Shown here one piece after another: positions 1 through 8,875 of a DNA stretch of 64,000 bases (position 1 is the first letter of the stretch; each line of letters begins with the position of its first letter). Under the pieces are notes generated by a model. It worked only from the letters and a program-made list of their open reading frames with translations, was not told the origin of the DNA and searched no databases. A program made the translations under genes and the position numbers. Source of the stretch: Paracoccus saliphilus (lineage in GTDB: Bacteria; Pseudomonadota; Alphaproteobacteria; Rhodobacterales; Rhodobacteraceae); contig QKYL01000154.1 of NCBI GenBank assembly GCA_003255745.1, positions 62,001 through 126,000 of the forward strand, given 5' to 3'.

Positions 1-1
1 G

Positions 2-517
2 CGCGCCCTCAGCAAGGATGAACAGGATCTGGCCGACCGCGCCCGTCAGCCCGCCTTGGGCGCCCTCAGCGACAAGGAGCTGTCCGACCTGATTCCCCTG
101 CTGCGCGATCGCCGAAACCGTGCACGCGACATCAGCGACCGTCAGGGCCGCGAGGCGCGCGGCAAGGCCGATCCGGCCGGCGCCAACCCAGCGGGCGGCA
201 ACGAAGGCACCCGCAGCAAGGCAGATTACCTGAACGCCGCGCTGGACCGGGCGATGGCCGAACGTGACCGCCGCCAGTCGGGGGGCGACGATCAGGTCAG
301 CCAGGCCGAGCTGTCCCGCAGGGCCATGGAGATGAAGGACGACGCCCAGGACCAGAACCCGATGATGGAAGACGGCGCGCCGCTTCATCCCGATGATCCC
401 GACGCGGACCCCGGCAAGAAGGGCATGGCCCAGACCGAGCGAAACACCGCGCCCTCTGGCGCGCTGGATCACGCGGGCGAAGGTCCGGCCCGCGAACGGT
501 CCCGCATGCGCCGGTGA
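2..517 (+). CDS. Hypothetical charged alphaproteobacterial protein, 5' end outside the window
   Basis: The reading frame is open from base 2, and the upstream residues (RALSKDEQDLADRARQPALG) read like coding sequence, so the true start probably lies before the window and the first in-frame TTG/ATG is not the start. The visible part is about 171 residues, highly charged and rich in Asp, Arg, Glu and Gly, without membrane segments or a recognisable catalytic motif. The repeated ALSKDE/ALSDKE pattern near the N-terminus resembles small hypothetical proteins common in Rhodobacteraceae. The C-terminal half is low-complexity and likely disordered. A strong bidirectional terminator follows. No function is proposed. 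Confidence 0.7.
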   Translation, partial: RALSKDEQDLADRARQPALGALSDKELSDLIPLLRDRRNRARDISDRQGREARGKADPAGANPAGGNEGTRSKADYLNAALDRAMAERDRRQSGGDDQVSQAELSRRAMEMKDDAQDQNPMMEDGAPLHPDDPDADPGKKGMAQTERNTAPSGALDHAGEGPARERSRMRR

Positions 518-535
518 CGCAGTGATGACAAAAAA

Positions 536-561
536 GGCCCGGACAAGCGTCCGGGCCTTTT
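536..561. terminator. Bidirectional intrinsic terminator between the hypothetical gene and trxB
   Basis: A perfect 9-bp stem (GGCCCGGAC at 536-544 with GTCCGGGCC at 549-557) closes an AAGC loop. It is followed by TTTT on the plus strand and preceded by a run of A, so it also carries a T-run on the minus strand. It sits between two convergent genes and can end both transcripts. Confidence 0.9.
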
Positions 562-577
562 CGTTGCGGGCAAAGGA

Positions 578-1561
578 TCAGGCGATACTGGCGACCAGCT
601 GCTCGGGCGCCGTTTCGACTCCATCCTGAGCCGCCAGGAAATGTTCGGCATCCAGCGCCGCCATGCAGCCCATTCCTGCGCTGGTGACGGCCTGGCGATA
701 GACGTGGTCGGTCAGATCGCCCGCCGCGAAAACGCCCGGGATCGAGGTGCGGGTGCTGCCCGGTTCGACCTTCACGTAACCGCCGTTGTGCAGTTCCAGT
801 TGGTCCTTGACCAGTTCGCTGGCCGGCGCATGGCCGATCGCCACAAAGATCCCGTCAGCGGCGACCTGCCGCGTGGACCCGTCCAGCAGGTTGCGCAGGA
901 CCGCACCCGAAACGCCCATCGGCGTCTCGGCGCCCGTGACCTCGGCCAGCTCGTGATTCCAGATCACCTCGACCTTGGGATGGTTCAGCAGGCGGTGCTG
1001 CAAGATCTTTTCGGCCCGCAGACTGTCGCGCCGATGAACCAGCGTCACCTTGCTGGCGAACTTGGTCAGGAAAAGCGCCTCCTCGACCGCGGTGTTCCCG
1101 CCGCCGATCACGATGACCTCGCGGTTGCGATAGAAGAACCCGTCGCAGGTTGCGCAGGCGCTGACGCCAAAACCCTTGTATTTTTCTTCGGACGGCAGGC
1201 CCAACCACCGCGCCTGCGCGCCGGTGGCCAGAATCACTGCATCTGCCCGGACCACCCGACCGCTGTCGCATTCGGCCGTAAAGGGCCGCGACGACAGGTC
1301 CAGCCGCGTGACCATGTCAGTCACGACATCGGCCCCCATCGCAAGGGCGTGGGCCTCCATCTTAACCATCAGCTCGGGACCCTGGATTTCGGTCTCGCCG
1401 GGCCAGTTCTCGACTTCGGTGGTGATGGTCAGCTGCCCGCCAGGCTGCATTCCCTGGATCAGCATCGGCTCCAGCATGGCGCGAGAGGCATAGACAGCGG
1501 CGGTGTAGCCCGCAGGCCCCGATCCGATGATCAAAAGTTTAACGTGGCTGCGTTCGGTCAT
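578..1561 (-). CDS. trxB: Thioredoxin reductase (NADPH)
   Basis: FAD- and NADPH-dependent reductase of thioredoxin in the cytoplasm. The N-terminal dinucleotide-binding motif GSGPAG, the redox-active CATC motif in the NADPH domain, the second nucleotide motif [10 protein letters not shown], and the C-terminal FAD-binding AAGD segment are all present in the order typical of low-Mr bacterial TrxB. The 327-residue length from ATG at 1561 is normal. An in-frame ATG at 1588 would add nine basic residues, but the 1561 start has an AGAGG Shine-Dalgarno at proper spacing and is preferred. The gene is divergent from an Lrp-family regulator 166 bp away and convergent with the upstream hypothetical gene. 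Confidence 0.95.
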   Translation of the reverse strand: MTERSHVKLLIIGSGPAGYTAAVYASRAMLEPMLIQGMQPGGQLTITTEVENWPGETEIQGPELMVKMEAHALAMGADVVTDMVTRLDLSSRPFTAECDSGRVVRADAVILATGAQARWLGLPSEEKYKGFGVSACATCDGFFYRNREVIVIGGGNTAVEEALFLTKFASKVTLVHRRDSLRAEKILQHRLLNHPKVEVIWNHELAEVTGAETPMGVSGAVLRNLLDGSTRQVAADGIFVAIGHAPASELVKDQLELHNGGYVKVEPGSTRTSIPGVFAAGDLTDHVYRQAVTSAGMGCMAALDAEHFLAAQDGVETAPEQLVASIA

Positions 1562-1727
1562 CTTGCGCCTCTTTGCCGGTTTGTGCATGAGGTAATCGCT
1601 CGCGCGGCCGACTGCAACGTATCAGGCCCCTCCGCCGCGCATGCAAATTTCATGAAATATTGTTGCGCGAGGCGCGGGCACATTGTAGTTTCCGGCAACG
1701 CCAAGACCAAACAAAAGAAAGATCATC

Positions 1728-2228
1728 ATGGCCGGCGCCAAACTCGATGACATTGACCGCAAGATCCTGGCCGAGTTGCAGGCCGATGGCCGAATGACCA
1801 ATGTCGAACTGGCCCGCCGCGTCGGCATCTCGGCGCCGCCCTGCCTGCGCCGGGTCCGTACGCTGGAGGAACTGGGCTATATCCGCGGCTACCACGCCAT
1901 TCTGGACGCCCGCGAACTGGGGTTCGAGGTGCAGGTCTTTGCTATGGTGCGGCTCGCTTCGCAATCCGAACGCGACCTTTCCGCCTTCGAGGCGCTGGTC
2001 CAGGAATGGCCGCTGGTCCGCGAATGCCACATGCTGAACGGCGAAATCGACTTTATCCTGAAATGCGTCTCGCCCGACCTTTCGACGTTCCAGCGGTTCC
2101 TGACCAACAAGCTGACGGCGGCGCCGAACGTAGCCTCGGTCAAGACCTCGCTGGTCATCCGTGGCGCCAAGGACGAACCCGCCGTTCCCTTTGAAATCGT
2201 CGAGGAGCGCGTCCGCGAGGCGGGCTGA
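1728..2228 (+). CDS. Lrp/AsnC family transcriptional regulator
   Basis: A 166-residue protein with an N-terminal winged helix-turn-helix (DDIDRKILAELQADGRM, then NVELARRVGISAPPCLRRV) followed by the RAM ligand-binding/oligomerisation domain, ending with the conserved VxxxxTSLVI strand. Length and layout are those of the feast/famine Lrp-AsnC family, which bind DNA as dimers to octamers and sense amino acids. The gene is divergent from trxB, so the 166-bp spacer probably holds both promoters. The effector and regulon cannot be told from sequence. Confidence 0.92.
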   Translation: MAGAKLDDIDRKILAELQADGRMTNVELARRVGISAPPCLRRVRTLEELGYIRGYHAILDARELGFEVQVFAMVRLASQSERDLSAFEALVQEWPLVRECHMLNGEIDFILKCVSPDLSTFQRFLTNKLTAAPNVASVKTSLVIRGAKDEPAVPFEIVEERVREAG

Positions 2229-2311
2229 CCCGCGCCGATCTTGAAGAAGCGCCCGCAAGCGGTGCACAAGCTGTGTCGCCATCCTGTGCGGCAGGTGCGG
2301 TGACGCGGACC

Positions 2312-3076
2312 CTACAGGGCTATGGCGCTGATCAGGCGTCCGTAATCCGGCTGCCCTTCATGCGTGGCACGGCGATAGCTGAAAAAGCGCTGCGGGTCGG
2401 AATAGGTGCAATGACCGGACCACTCTGCCTCGACCCCGGCCGCGCGGAGCCGCATCAGGCCGAATGCGGGCAGGTCGAACATCGGACGCCCGTTGGGACC
2501 ACCGCTGAAAAACCTCTGAAAATCATGATCCTCTAAAAGAAAGTCGTCCATGAACTCGTCGCCGACCTCGTAGGCCTGTTGGCTGATGGTTGGCCCGATG
2601 ACCGCGCGGATGTCGGTCGCGCCCAGCTTCCGCATTGCGTCCACCGTGGCCTCGATCACGCCGCCAAGTGCCCCGCGCCAACCTGCATGGCAGGCACCCA
2701 CCACCCCCGCCGCAGCATCGGCCAGCAACACCGGCTGACAGTCCGCCGTCAGAACGGCCACAGCCACGTCCCGCCGCGCCGTCACCAGGCCATCTGCCTG
2801 AATTTCCTTGACCTTGTTGATCTCGTCGCCCTTTGAAAGGGTCACCACATCGGCGGAATGGACCTGTTTGACCGTTGCCAGATTCTGCGCAGGAACGCCC
2901 ATCGCATCGGCGACACGGGAACGGTTTACCTGCACCATATCGCTTTGATCGCTGGACCGCCGACCACAGTTCAAGCCCGCAAAAAGGCCCGATGAGGCTC
3001 CACCTTTTCTAGTGAAAAAACCGTGTTTTACGTCGGACAGCAGCGGGTGGGTCAGGATCTCGAGCGTCGTCTGCAT
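2312..3076 (-). CDS. pgeF: Peptidoglycan editing factor PgeF (YfiH / DUF152, laccase-domain fold)
   Basis: A 254-residue YfiH family protein. Signature elements are HGFFTRKGGASSG near the N-terminus, the KQVHSADV motif, TADCQPVLL, and the metal-binding CHAGWRGALGG segment. PgeF proteins correct misincorporated amino acids at position 1 of peptidoglycan stem peptides; the older name is multicopper polyphenol oxidase. ATG at 3076 is chosen because it follows the stop of the upstream methyltransferase by one base with a GGAG in front; ATG at 3094 would overlap that gene. It is the last gene of an lgt-midA-pgeF transcription unit. Confidence 0.9.
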   Translation of the reverse strand: MQTTLEILTHPLLSDVKHGFFTRKGGASSGLFAGLNCGRRSSDQSDMVQVNRSRVADAMGVPAQNLATVKQVHSADVVTLSKGDEINKVKEIQADGLVTARRDVAVAVLTADCQPVLLADAAAGVVGACHAGWRGALGGVIEATVDAMRKLGATDIRAVIGPTISQQAYEVGDEFMDDFLLEDHDFQRFFSGGPNGRPMFDLPAFGLMRLRAAGVEAEWSGHCTYSDPQRFFSYRRATHEGQPDYGRLISAIAL

Positions 3077-3077
3077 G

Positions 3078-4121
3078 CTACTCCAGCGCCGCAAAACCTG
3101 GGACGGCGGGCGCTCCTTTGGGCCAGATGGCGATTGCCTTGAACAGGTGACCCATTTCCGAGGGATGGGTCAAGCGGTGAAGCGCCGCCATCGCGCTTGC
3201 GTCCCCGGCTGCCTCCAACCGGCGGGCGCGCGCCTCGGCCCCCAAGGTTAGCAGCCAATCCCCCTGCCGCACAGGCCGTGACACCGCCGCCCCGCCCCGC
3301 AGGGCGGCCGCCGCAAGCGATGCGAAATCCACATGGGCCGTCAGGTCGGCCTCGCCAGGATGTGCCAGAGGATCTTCGGTTTTGTGGTTGCGCAGCGCTT
3401 GGAAAGTGTCGCCAAAGCCGTTCCAGCCGCCATAATCGATGATGATCGCAGCACCGCCATCAGCCGCAATTCGGCGACTGATGGTTTCGGTAAAAGCCGC
3501 GCCCTCGGCGCAGTCTTCCACAATGTCGCCTGGCCTGCCGTCGCGGGACAGGGGCACGACCTGGCCCAGACCAAGCGTCAGCGCGCCCGCCTCTGACAGG
3601 CCGATCATCCGTTCTCTCCAGCCTTGCCCGGTCATCTGGAACTGCCGGATCGGGAGGGCATCGATAAATTCATTTGCGACCATGAACAATGGCTTGTCCG
3701 GCATATCTTTGACTGCCTCCAAGTGCCGGACATGCCCAAGGCGAGCGGTCTGGACCTGTCTGAGATGCGGCGATGCCTCGATCAGCGCGATCTCCGCCGC
3801 CTTGCGCATCCCCGGCGCGACGCGCAGCGCCCGCAGCAGGTCGGCCATCAGCGTGCCACGTCCGGGGCCGGGTTCAGCCAGGGTGAAAGGCGCAGGACGG
3901 CCTTGGTCCATCCACGCCTGCGCCAGCGCCAAGCCGCAGATCTCACCGAACATCTGGTGAACCTCGGGCGCCGTGACAAAGTCGCCTGCCTGCCCGAAAG
4001 GGTCGCGCGTCGCGTAATATCCGTGCCGGCTGTCCAGCAGGCAAATCTGCATGTAGTCGGCCAGGCTGATCGGCCCCGTGGCGCGGATTCGCGCCGCGAT
4101 GATGCCGGCCAGCGGCGTCAT
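3078..4121 (-). CDS. Class I SAM-dependent methyltransferase, MidA/NDUFAF7 family (DUF185)
   Basis: A 347-residue protein of the MidA/NDUFAF7 family. It shows the N-terminal SLADYMQ...[10 protein letters not shown] pattern, the glycine-rich SAM-binding loop [16 protein letters not shown], and [13 protein letters not shown], which replaces the usual motif IV. In mitochondria the family methylates an arginine of complex I subunit NDUFS2; the bacterial substrate is not established. Its ATG overlaps the lgt stop codon as ATGA, indicating translational coupling. The order lgt, this gene, pgeF recurs in alphaproteobacteria. Confidence 0.88.
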   Translation of the reverse strand: MTPLAGIIAARIRATGPISLADYMQICLLDSRHGYYATRDPFGQAGDFVTAPEVHQMFGEICGLALAQAWMDQGRPAPFTLAEPGPGRGTLMADLLRALRVAPGMRKAAEIALIEASPHLRQVQTARLGHVRHLEAVKDMPDKPLFMVANEFIDALPIRQFQMTGQGWRERMIGLSEAGALTLGLGQVVPLSRDGRPGDIVEDCAEGAAFTETISRRIAADGGAAIIIDYGGWNGFGDTFQALRNHKTEDPLAHPGEADLTAHVDFASLAAAALRGGAAVSRPVRQGDWLLTLGAEARARRLEAAGDASAMAALHRLTHPSEMGHLFKAIAIWPKGAPAVPGFAALE

Positions 4122-5002
4122 GTGGCAGCGACCGCAGGACGCCTGCGGGCGCGCCAGATCAGCAGCAGGCCGATCAGGACCATGGGCAGCGACAGCACCT
4201 GCCCCATCGTCAGCCCGATCACCGGCCCGCCCAGCACATGCCCAAGCGGGTTTTCGGGGGTGATGAACTGGGCATCGGCAACCCGGAACAATTCGACAAA
4301 GATACGGGCAAGTCCATAGCCCGCAAGGAAAGTCCCGAACGCCAGGCCGGGCCTGCGCAGGCCGCCCCCGCGGACCAACGCCAGCAAGACCAGACCCAGA
4401 AGCAGCCCCTCCAGGCCGGCCTCGTAAAGCTGGCTAGGATGACGGGCGCAGGGCCCTTCGACGCCCGCGCAGGCCTGCGCCGCATCGCCGGGAAAGACGA
4501 CGCCCCAGGGCAGGTCAGTCGGCCGTCCCCACAGTTCGGCGTTGATGAAGTTGGCGATGCGACCAAAGAAGATGCCAATCGGGGCCACCACAGCCATCGC
4601 GTCGGCCAGCCGCAGGACCGGCACGCACTGCGCCCGCGCCCAGGCCCAGGTGGCCAAGATGACGCCGGCAAAGCCGCCGTGAAAGCTCATCCCGCCCTGC
4701 CAGACCTTGAGGATCTCGGCCGGGTTCGCCAGGTAATAGGCGGGTTCATAGAACAGCACGAATCCCAGGCGCCCCCCCAGGATCACCCCCAGGATCACCC
4801 AGGTCAGCAGGTCGTCGACCCGGTCCGGGGCCGTGGGCGCCCCGTCCCCCCACAGGCGCGGCCGGCGCATCATGGCGACGATCAGGCGCCAGCCGATGAT
4901 CAGCCCAGCCAGATAGGCAAGGGCATACCAGCGCAGCGACAGCGACAGTCCGCCCAGGTTGATCGTGAAGATCTCGGGCGCGATATCGGGAAAGGGGATC
5001 AT
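4118..5002 (-). CDS. lgt: Prolipoprotein diacylglyceryl transferase
   Basis: Integral inner-membrane enzyme that transfers diacylglycerol from phosphatidylglycerol to the lipobox cysteine of prolipoproteins. The 294-residue product has several hydrophobic segments, an early [17 protein letters not shown] segment, the SFHGGFAG motif, and the family signature [14 protein letters not shown] including the functional Arg and Asn. ATG at 5002 is chosen over ATG at 5137 because it starts the conserved N-terminus and has GAGG at good spacing. It heads the operon lgt-midA-pgeF and is divergent from ubiK. Confidence 0.95.
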   Translation of the reverse strand: MIPFPDIAPEIFTINLGGLSLSLRWYALAYLAGLIIGWRLIVAMMRRPRLWGDGAPTAPDRVDDLLTWVILGVILGGRLGFVLFYEPAYYLANPAEILKVWQGGMSFHGGFAGVILATWAWARAQCVPVLRLADAMAVVAPIGIFFGRIANFINAELWGRPTDLPWGVVFPGDAAQACAGVEGPCARHPSQLYEAGLEGLLLGLVLLALVRGGGLRRPGLAFGTFLAGYGLARIFVELFRVADAQFITPENPLGHVLGGPVIGLTMGQVLSLPMVLIGLLLIWRARRRPAVAAT

Positions 5003-5129
5003 GGAACCTCGGCTGCAATTCGGCGCGCACGCTAGTGGGCGATGCCGCGGTGTCAACACGGAACGCCGCATTGAACCGGGGCGCGCCGTGAACCATATAG
5101 GAGGCAACCAGGACAAGAGGCCAAGTGAC

Positions 5130-5381
5130 ATGACCACTCAGAACCGCTTTTTCGACGATATCTCGAAACTGATGACCAATGCGATGGGCGTGGCCCACGG
5201 CGCGCGCTCGGAGGCCGAAAACGCGATGAAGGGCTGGGTTGACCGCTGGCTGGCGGACCGGGACTTCGTGACGCGCGAGGAGTTCGAGGCCGTGCGTGAG
5301 ATGGCGATCAAGGCCCGGACGGAAAACGCCAGCCTGAAGGCCCGTCTGGACGCGCTGGAATCGACGCGCAAGGCCGACTGA
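5130..5381 (+). CDS. ubiK: Ubiquinone biosynthesis accessory factor UbiK (BMFP / DUF526)
   Basis: An 83-residue protein with the BMFP pattern: an N-terminal amphipathic helix ([16 protein letters not shown]), a linker, and a C-terminal coiled coil ([20 protein letters not shown]). UbiK helps assemble the soluble Ubi complex for ubiquinone synthesis; in Brucella the homologue was described as a membrane-fusogenic protein. ATG at 5130 follows an AAGAGG. The stop abuts the stop of the convergent DUF6476-like gene with no intergenic base. Confidence 0.88.
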   Translation: MTTQNRFFDDISKLMTNAMGVAHGARSEAENAMKGWVDRWLADRDFVTREEFEAVREMAIKARTENASLKARLDALESTRKAD

Positions 5382-5690
5382 TCAGGGCAGCGCGGTCCGG
5401 CTGACCAGCTGGCCCGCGCGGTCGTAAAGCAGCACCTCGCCCGTGTCGCTGACCACCACGATCCAGTCGCGGGCAAAGGTCACGGCCTGAGCCGTGGCAC
5501 CCTGCGGAAGATCAATCCGGTCGGGCAGTTCGGGCAGCACCGGCTGGTTCAGGCGCATCCACAACAGCGCCACCACCGCGATCATCCCCAGACCCATCAC
5601 CAGGGCCAGCCCGCTGACCAGCGCCTTCAGAAAGCGCAGTTCCGGGACGGCTTTCGCTGCAGCCTTCCAGTCGGTATCATCATCCGCCAT
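5382..5690 (-). CDS. Small single-pass membrane protein (DUF6476-like)
   Basis: A 102-residue protein with a soluble N-terminus, one strong transmembrane helix at about residues 23-45 (VSGLALVMGLGMIAVVALLW), and a C-terminal beta-rich tail (WIVVVSDTGEVLLYDRAG) likely in the periplasm. It resembles the short DUF6476 proteins of Rhodobacteraceae; no activity is known. Its ATG (5690-5688) overlaps, on the other strand, the ATG of the RluA gene (5689-5691). Both starts therefore lie in one CATG and each gene's leader is the other's coding sequence. Confidence 0.8.
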   Translation of the reverse strand: MADDDTDWKAAAKAVPELRFLKALVSGLALVMGLGMIAVVALLWMRLNQPVLPELPDRIDLPQGATAQAVTFARDWIVVVSDTGEVLLYDRAGQLVSRTALP

Positions 5691-6711
5691 GTCGAACCTA
5701 TCCGTGACCATCCCGGCGAACCCGCCCGAACGGCTTGATAAGGCGCTTGCGCTGGCGGTGCCAGAGGATGCGGCGCTGTCGCGGTCACGCCTGGCGCGGC
5801 TGATCGCCGAGGGCGCGGTCACCGGCCCGCAGGGTGTCGCACGCGACGGCAAGGCCCGCGTGGCCGAGGGAGAGGAATACCTGATCGCCCTTGCCCCGCC
5901 CGAACCCGTCGAAACCCGGCCCGAAGCCATCCCTCTCAGCATTGCCCACGAAGATGATGACCTTATCGTGATCGACAAGCCGGCGGGGATGGTCGTTCAC
6001 CCTGCCCCCGGCAGTCCGAACGGCACGCTGGTCAATGCGCTGCTGGCGCATTGCGGCGACTCGCTGTCGGGGATCGGCGGGGAAAAGCGGCCCGGCATCG
6101 TGCACCGTATCGACAAGGACACGTCGGGCCTGCTGGTCGTGGCCAAGTCGGACCGCGCCCATCACGGCTTGGCCGCCCAGTTCGAGGCGCATACGGCGCA
6201 GCGGCGTTACTTGGCTCTGGCGCACGGGGTGATCGACGCAGCCGATCCCCGCCTGCGCGGCACGCCCGGGGTGACCTTTGAGGACGGCGGCATCCTTAAG
6301 ATTGCAACCCGCCTGGCGCGCCACGCGACTGACCGTCAGAAGCAGGCGGTCTATTTCGACAAGGGCCGGCACGCCGTCACCCGCGCCGCGCTGCTGGAAC
6401 GTTTTGGTGCGCCGCCATGCGCGATGCTGGTCGAATGTCGGTTGGAAACGGGGCGCACACACCAGATCCGCGTGCACATGGCCCATGCGGGGCTGAGGCT
6501 GATCGGTGATCCGATCTATGGCGGTGCGCGGCGTGCCTCGGCGCGCACTTTGGGTACTGCGGCAGCGGCGGCGACAGCCTTCGCCCGTCAGGCCCTGCAC
6601 GCGGCGCATCTGGGCTTTGTCCATCCCGTCACAGGACAGGCGATGGCCTTTGACAGCCTGCTGCCCGCCGACATGCAGGATCTTCTTGATCTGCTTCGCG
6701 CGGCCTCTTGA
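5689..6711 (+). CDS. RluA family 23S rRNA pseudouridine synthase (RluD-like)
   Basis: A 340-residue RNA-uridine isomerase. An N-terminal S4-like RNA-binding region (PPERLDKALALAVPE) precedes the catalytic domain, whose motif HRIDKDTSGLLVVAKS contains the catalytic Asp. GRTHQIRVHMAH near residue 260 is the second conserved block. Architecture suits RluD, which modifies helix 69 of 23S rRNA, but RluC cannot be excluded. The conserved N-terminus begins directly after ATG 5689, so that start is favoured although it shares two bases with the divergent gene's start codon. It is followed 135 bp later by rpoH. Confidence 0.9.
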   Translation: MSNLSVTIPANPPERLDKALALAVPEDAALSRSRLARLIAEGAVTGPQGVARDGKARVAEGEEYLIALAPPEPVETRPEAIPLSIAHEDDDLIVIDKPAGMVVHPAPGSPNGTLVNALLAHCGDSLSGIGGEKRPGIVHRIDKDTSGLLVVAKSDRAHHGLAAQFEAHTAQRRYLALAHGVIDAADPRLRGTPGVTFEDGGILKIATRLARHATDRQKQAVYFDKGRHAVTRAALLERFGAPPCAMLVECRLETGRTHQIRVHMAHAGLRLIGDPIYGGARRASARTLGTAAAAATAFARQALHAAHLGFVHPVTGQAMAFDSLLPADMQDLLDLLRAAS

Positions 6712-6846
6712 CGGCCGGCAAGCGCGGACACAGGTTACAGATCGGCCGAAAGCGGCAGAACAGGACGCCGCACGACAACCCGATGCGCGCCCGGAACTGG
6801 GCGGCAGCGGGCTGCGTTCGGCTTTCTCTGCGAAAGGGTATCGACC

Positions 6847-7755
6847 ATGGCGACTTACGGAAACCTTCCCGCCCCCAGTCCGGAACAGGGTCTGAATCGC
6901 TATCTGCAAGAGATCCGCAAGTTCCCGCTGCTGGAGCCCGAAGAAGAATACATGCTGGCCAAGGCCTGGGCCGACCACGAGGACAGCGAGGCTGCGCATC
7001 GGCTGGTGACCAGCCACCTGCGTCTGGCCGCCAAGATAGCCATGGGCTATCGCGGTTACGGGCTGCCGCAGGCCGAGGTGATAAGCGAGGCCAACGTGGG
7101 CCTGATGCAGGCGGTCAAGCGCTTCGATCCTGAACGCGGGTTCCGACTGGCGACTTATGCGATGTGGTGGATCCGAGCCTCGATTCAGGAATATATTTTG
7201 CGGTCCTGGTCGCTGGTCAAGATGGGCACCACCAGTGCGCAGAAAAAGCTGTTTTTCAACCTGCGCAAGGCCAAGTCCAAGATCGGCGCGCTGGAAGAAG
7301 GTGATCTGCGTCCCGAAAACGTGGCCCAGATCGCAACCGAATTGAACGTGACCGAAAAAGAGGTCATCGACATGAACCGGCGCCTGTCTGGCGGCGATGC
7401 CTCGCTGAATGCGCAGGTCGGTTCGGGTGACGGGGAATCGGCCGCGCAGTGGCAGGACTGGCTGGAGGACACCGACGCCAACCAGGCCGAAGCCTATGCC
7501 GAGAACGAGGAACTGGACACGCGCCGCCGGATGCTGGTCGATGCGATGGACGTGCTAAACGAACGTGAACGCGACATCCTGATGGAACGGCGGTTGCGCG
7601 ACGACCCGATGACGCTGGAGGATCTTTCCAGCCGCTACAGCGTGTCGCGCGAACGGATTCGCCAGATCGAGGTCCGCGCCTTTGAAAAGCTTCAGGAGCG
7701 GATGCGTGTGCTGGCGCGTGAAAAGGGGATGCGGGTCGCCGACGCAGTCGAATAA
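6847..7755 (+). CDS. rpoH: RNA polymerase heat-shock sigma factor RpoH (sigma-32)
   Basis: A 302-residue group 3 sigma factor. Region 2 is clear (SHLRLAAKIAMGYRGYG; then RFDPERGFRLATYAMWWIRA), the RpoH box QKKLFFNLRKAK is present, and region 4 ends with the helix-turn-helix SRYSVSRERIRQIEVRAFEK. The RpoH box separates it from primary and RpoS-type factors. ATG at 6847 follows an AAAGGG. Rhodobacteraceae often carry two RpoH paralogues; which one this is cannot be decided here. The 135-bp leader presumably carries its promoter. Confidence 0.95.
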   Translation: MATYGNLPAPSPEQGLNRYLQEIRKFPLLEPEEEYMLAKAWADHEDSEAAHRLVTSHLRLAAKIAMGYRGYGLPQAEVISEANVGLMQAVKRFDPERGFRLATYAMWWIRASIQEYILRSWSLVKMGTTSAQKKLFFNLRKAKSKIGALEEGDLRPENVAQIATELNVTEKEVIDMNRRLSGGDASLNAQVGSGDGESAAQWQDWLEDTDANQAEAYAENEELDTRRRMLVDAMDVLNERERDILMERRLRDDPMTLEDLSSRYSVSRERIRQIEVRAFEKLQERMRVLAREKGMRVADAVE

Positions 7756-7846
7756 TCCCCCTTTACCTGTCCCGTGGCGCATTGACGCGATGTGGCGCGG
7801 CGCTATGGTTCTGCGGAACCGACCGGACGATCCCAAGGCCAAAGCC

Positions 7847-8872
7847 ATGACTGCGCTGACTGAATTCCAACGGCTCGAGGCGCAGGGCTCATGGCGCGAG
7901 ACACCCGATGCGCCAATGCGCGAGGTTGTGGTATCGCTTGGGGAAGCCACCCTGACGTTGATGGACCCTAAATCCGACCGGCCGTTGTCGCATTGGTCGC
8001 TGCCGGCGGTGGCGCGGTTGAACCCCGGCCGGATGCCGGCGGTCTATTCTCCCAACTCATCCGAACCCGATGAGATGGTCCAGATCGATGATCCGCTGAT
8101 GATCGAGGCCATCGAGCGGGTGCACCAGGCAATCGCCCGGCATCGTGGAACTCCTCCCCGTCGTCTGCGCGGCGTGGTGACGGGGCTGGCCATTCTGGCG
8201 ATGCTGGCGGCGGGCATTTTCTGGCTGCCTGACGCGCTGATCCGGCACGCGGCCCGGATCGCCCCGCCCGCCCAGGCCCGAACCATCGGCCTGCAGGTCG
8301 TGGATGACCTGGAGCGCGACATGGGTCCGGTCTGTCAGCGCAGAACCGGCCAGCAGGTACTGGACTGGATCACGCCCGGTCTGGTCGGCAGCCAGGCGCT
8401 GGTGCGGGTCCTGCCGGGGCCGCTGAACGGCGCCCTTCGCCTGCCGGGCGATCTGTACGTGCTGGGCAATGACCTGCTGTCGGCAACGCCCAGCCCCGAG
8501 GCTGCGGCCGGGCACCTGATCTCGGCACGGCTGGCGCGGGACGACAAGACGGTGACGTTGGACGCGCTGCGCCATGCAGGCATGCTGGCGTCGCTGCGCC
8601 TCATGACGCTTGGCACCCTGCCCCGCGACGCGATGGCGGGTTATGGGGACAAGCTGCTGGACCAGCCGCTGCCGCGTCCAGACCTGTCGATCCTGCCCGC
8701 GGTCTTTGCCGAACGCGGGCTTTCGACCGAACCTTATGCCCGCAGCATCGATCCGACCGGGGCTGCCGTTCTGCCGTTGATCGAGGCCGACCCCATCCGC
8801 GCGGGCACGATGCAAGCGGTGCTGCTGACCGATCCGCAATGGCTGGCGCTGCAGCAGATCTGCGCCGGGTGA
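7847..8872 (+). CDS. Membrane-anchored protein with a degenerate M48-peptidase-like segment
   Basis: A 341-residue protein. The N-terminal ~100 residues are soluble and begin MTALTEFQRLEAQGSWRE. One transmembrane helix (GVVTGLAILAMLAAGIFWLP) follows, then a C-terminal domain of about 210 residues. That domain contains LPGDLYVLGNDLL...AAAGHLISARLAR, which resembles the strand-loop-helix of M48 zinc peptidases but lacks HExxH; it would therefore be an inactive relative. This is inference from pattern only. Start 7847 is chosen because it starts the conserved part; ATG at 7805 is an alternative. It follows rpoH and is convergent with nadK, four bases apart. Confidence 0.65.
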   Translation: MTALTEFQRLEAQGSWRETPDAPMREVVVSLGEATLTLMDPKSDRPLSHWSLPAVARLNPGRMPAVYSPNSSEPDEMVQIDDPLMIEAIERVHQAIARHRGTPPRRLRGVVTGLAILAMLAAGIFWLPDALIRHAARIAPPAQARTIGLQVVDDLERDMGPVCQRRTGQQVLDWITPGLVGSQALVRVLPGPLNGALRLPGDLYVLGNDLLSATPSPEAAAGHLISARLARDDKTVTLDALRHAGMLASLRLMTLGTLPRDAMAGYGDKLLDQPLPRPDLSILPAVFAERGLSTEPYARSIDPTGAAVLPLIEADPIRAGTMQAVLLTDPQWLALQQICAG

Positions 8873-8875
8873 AAT

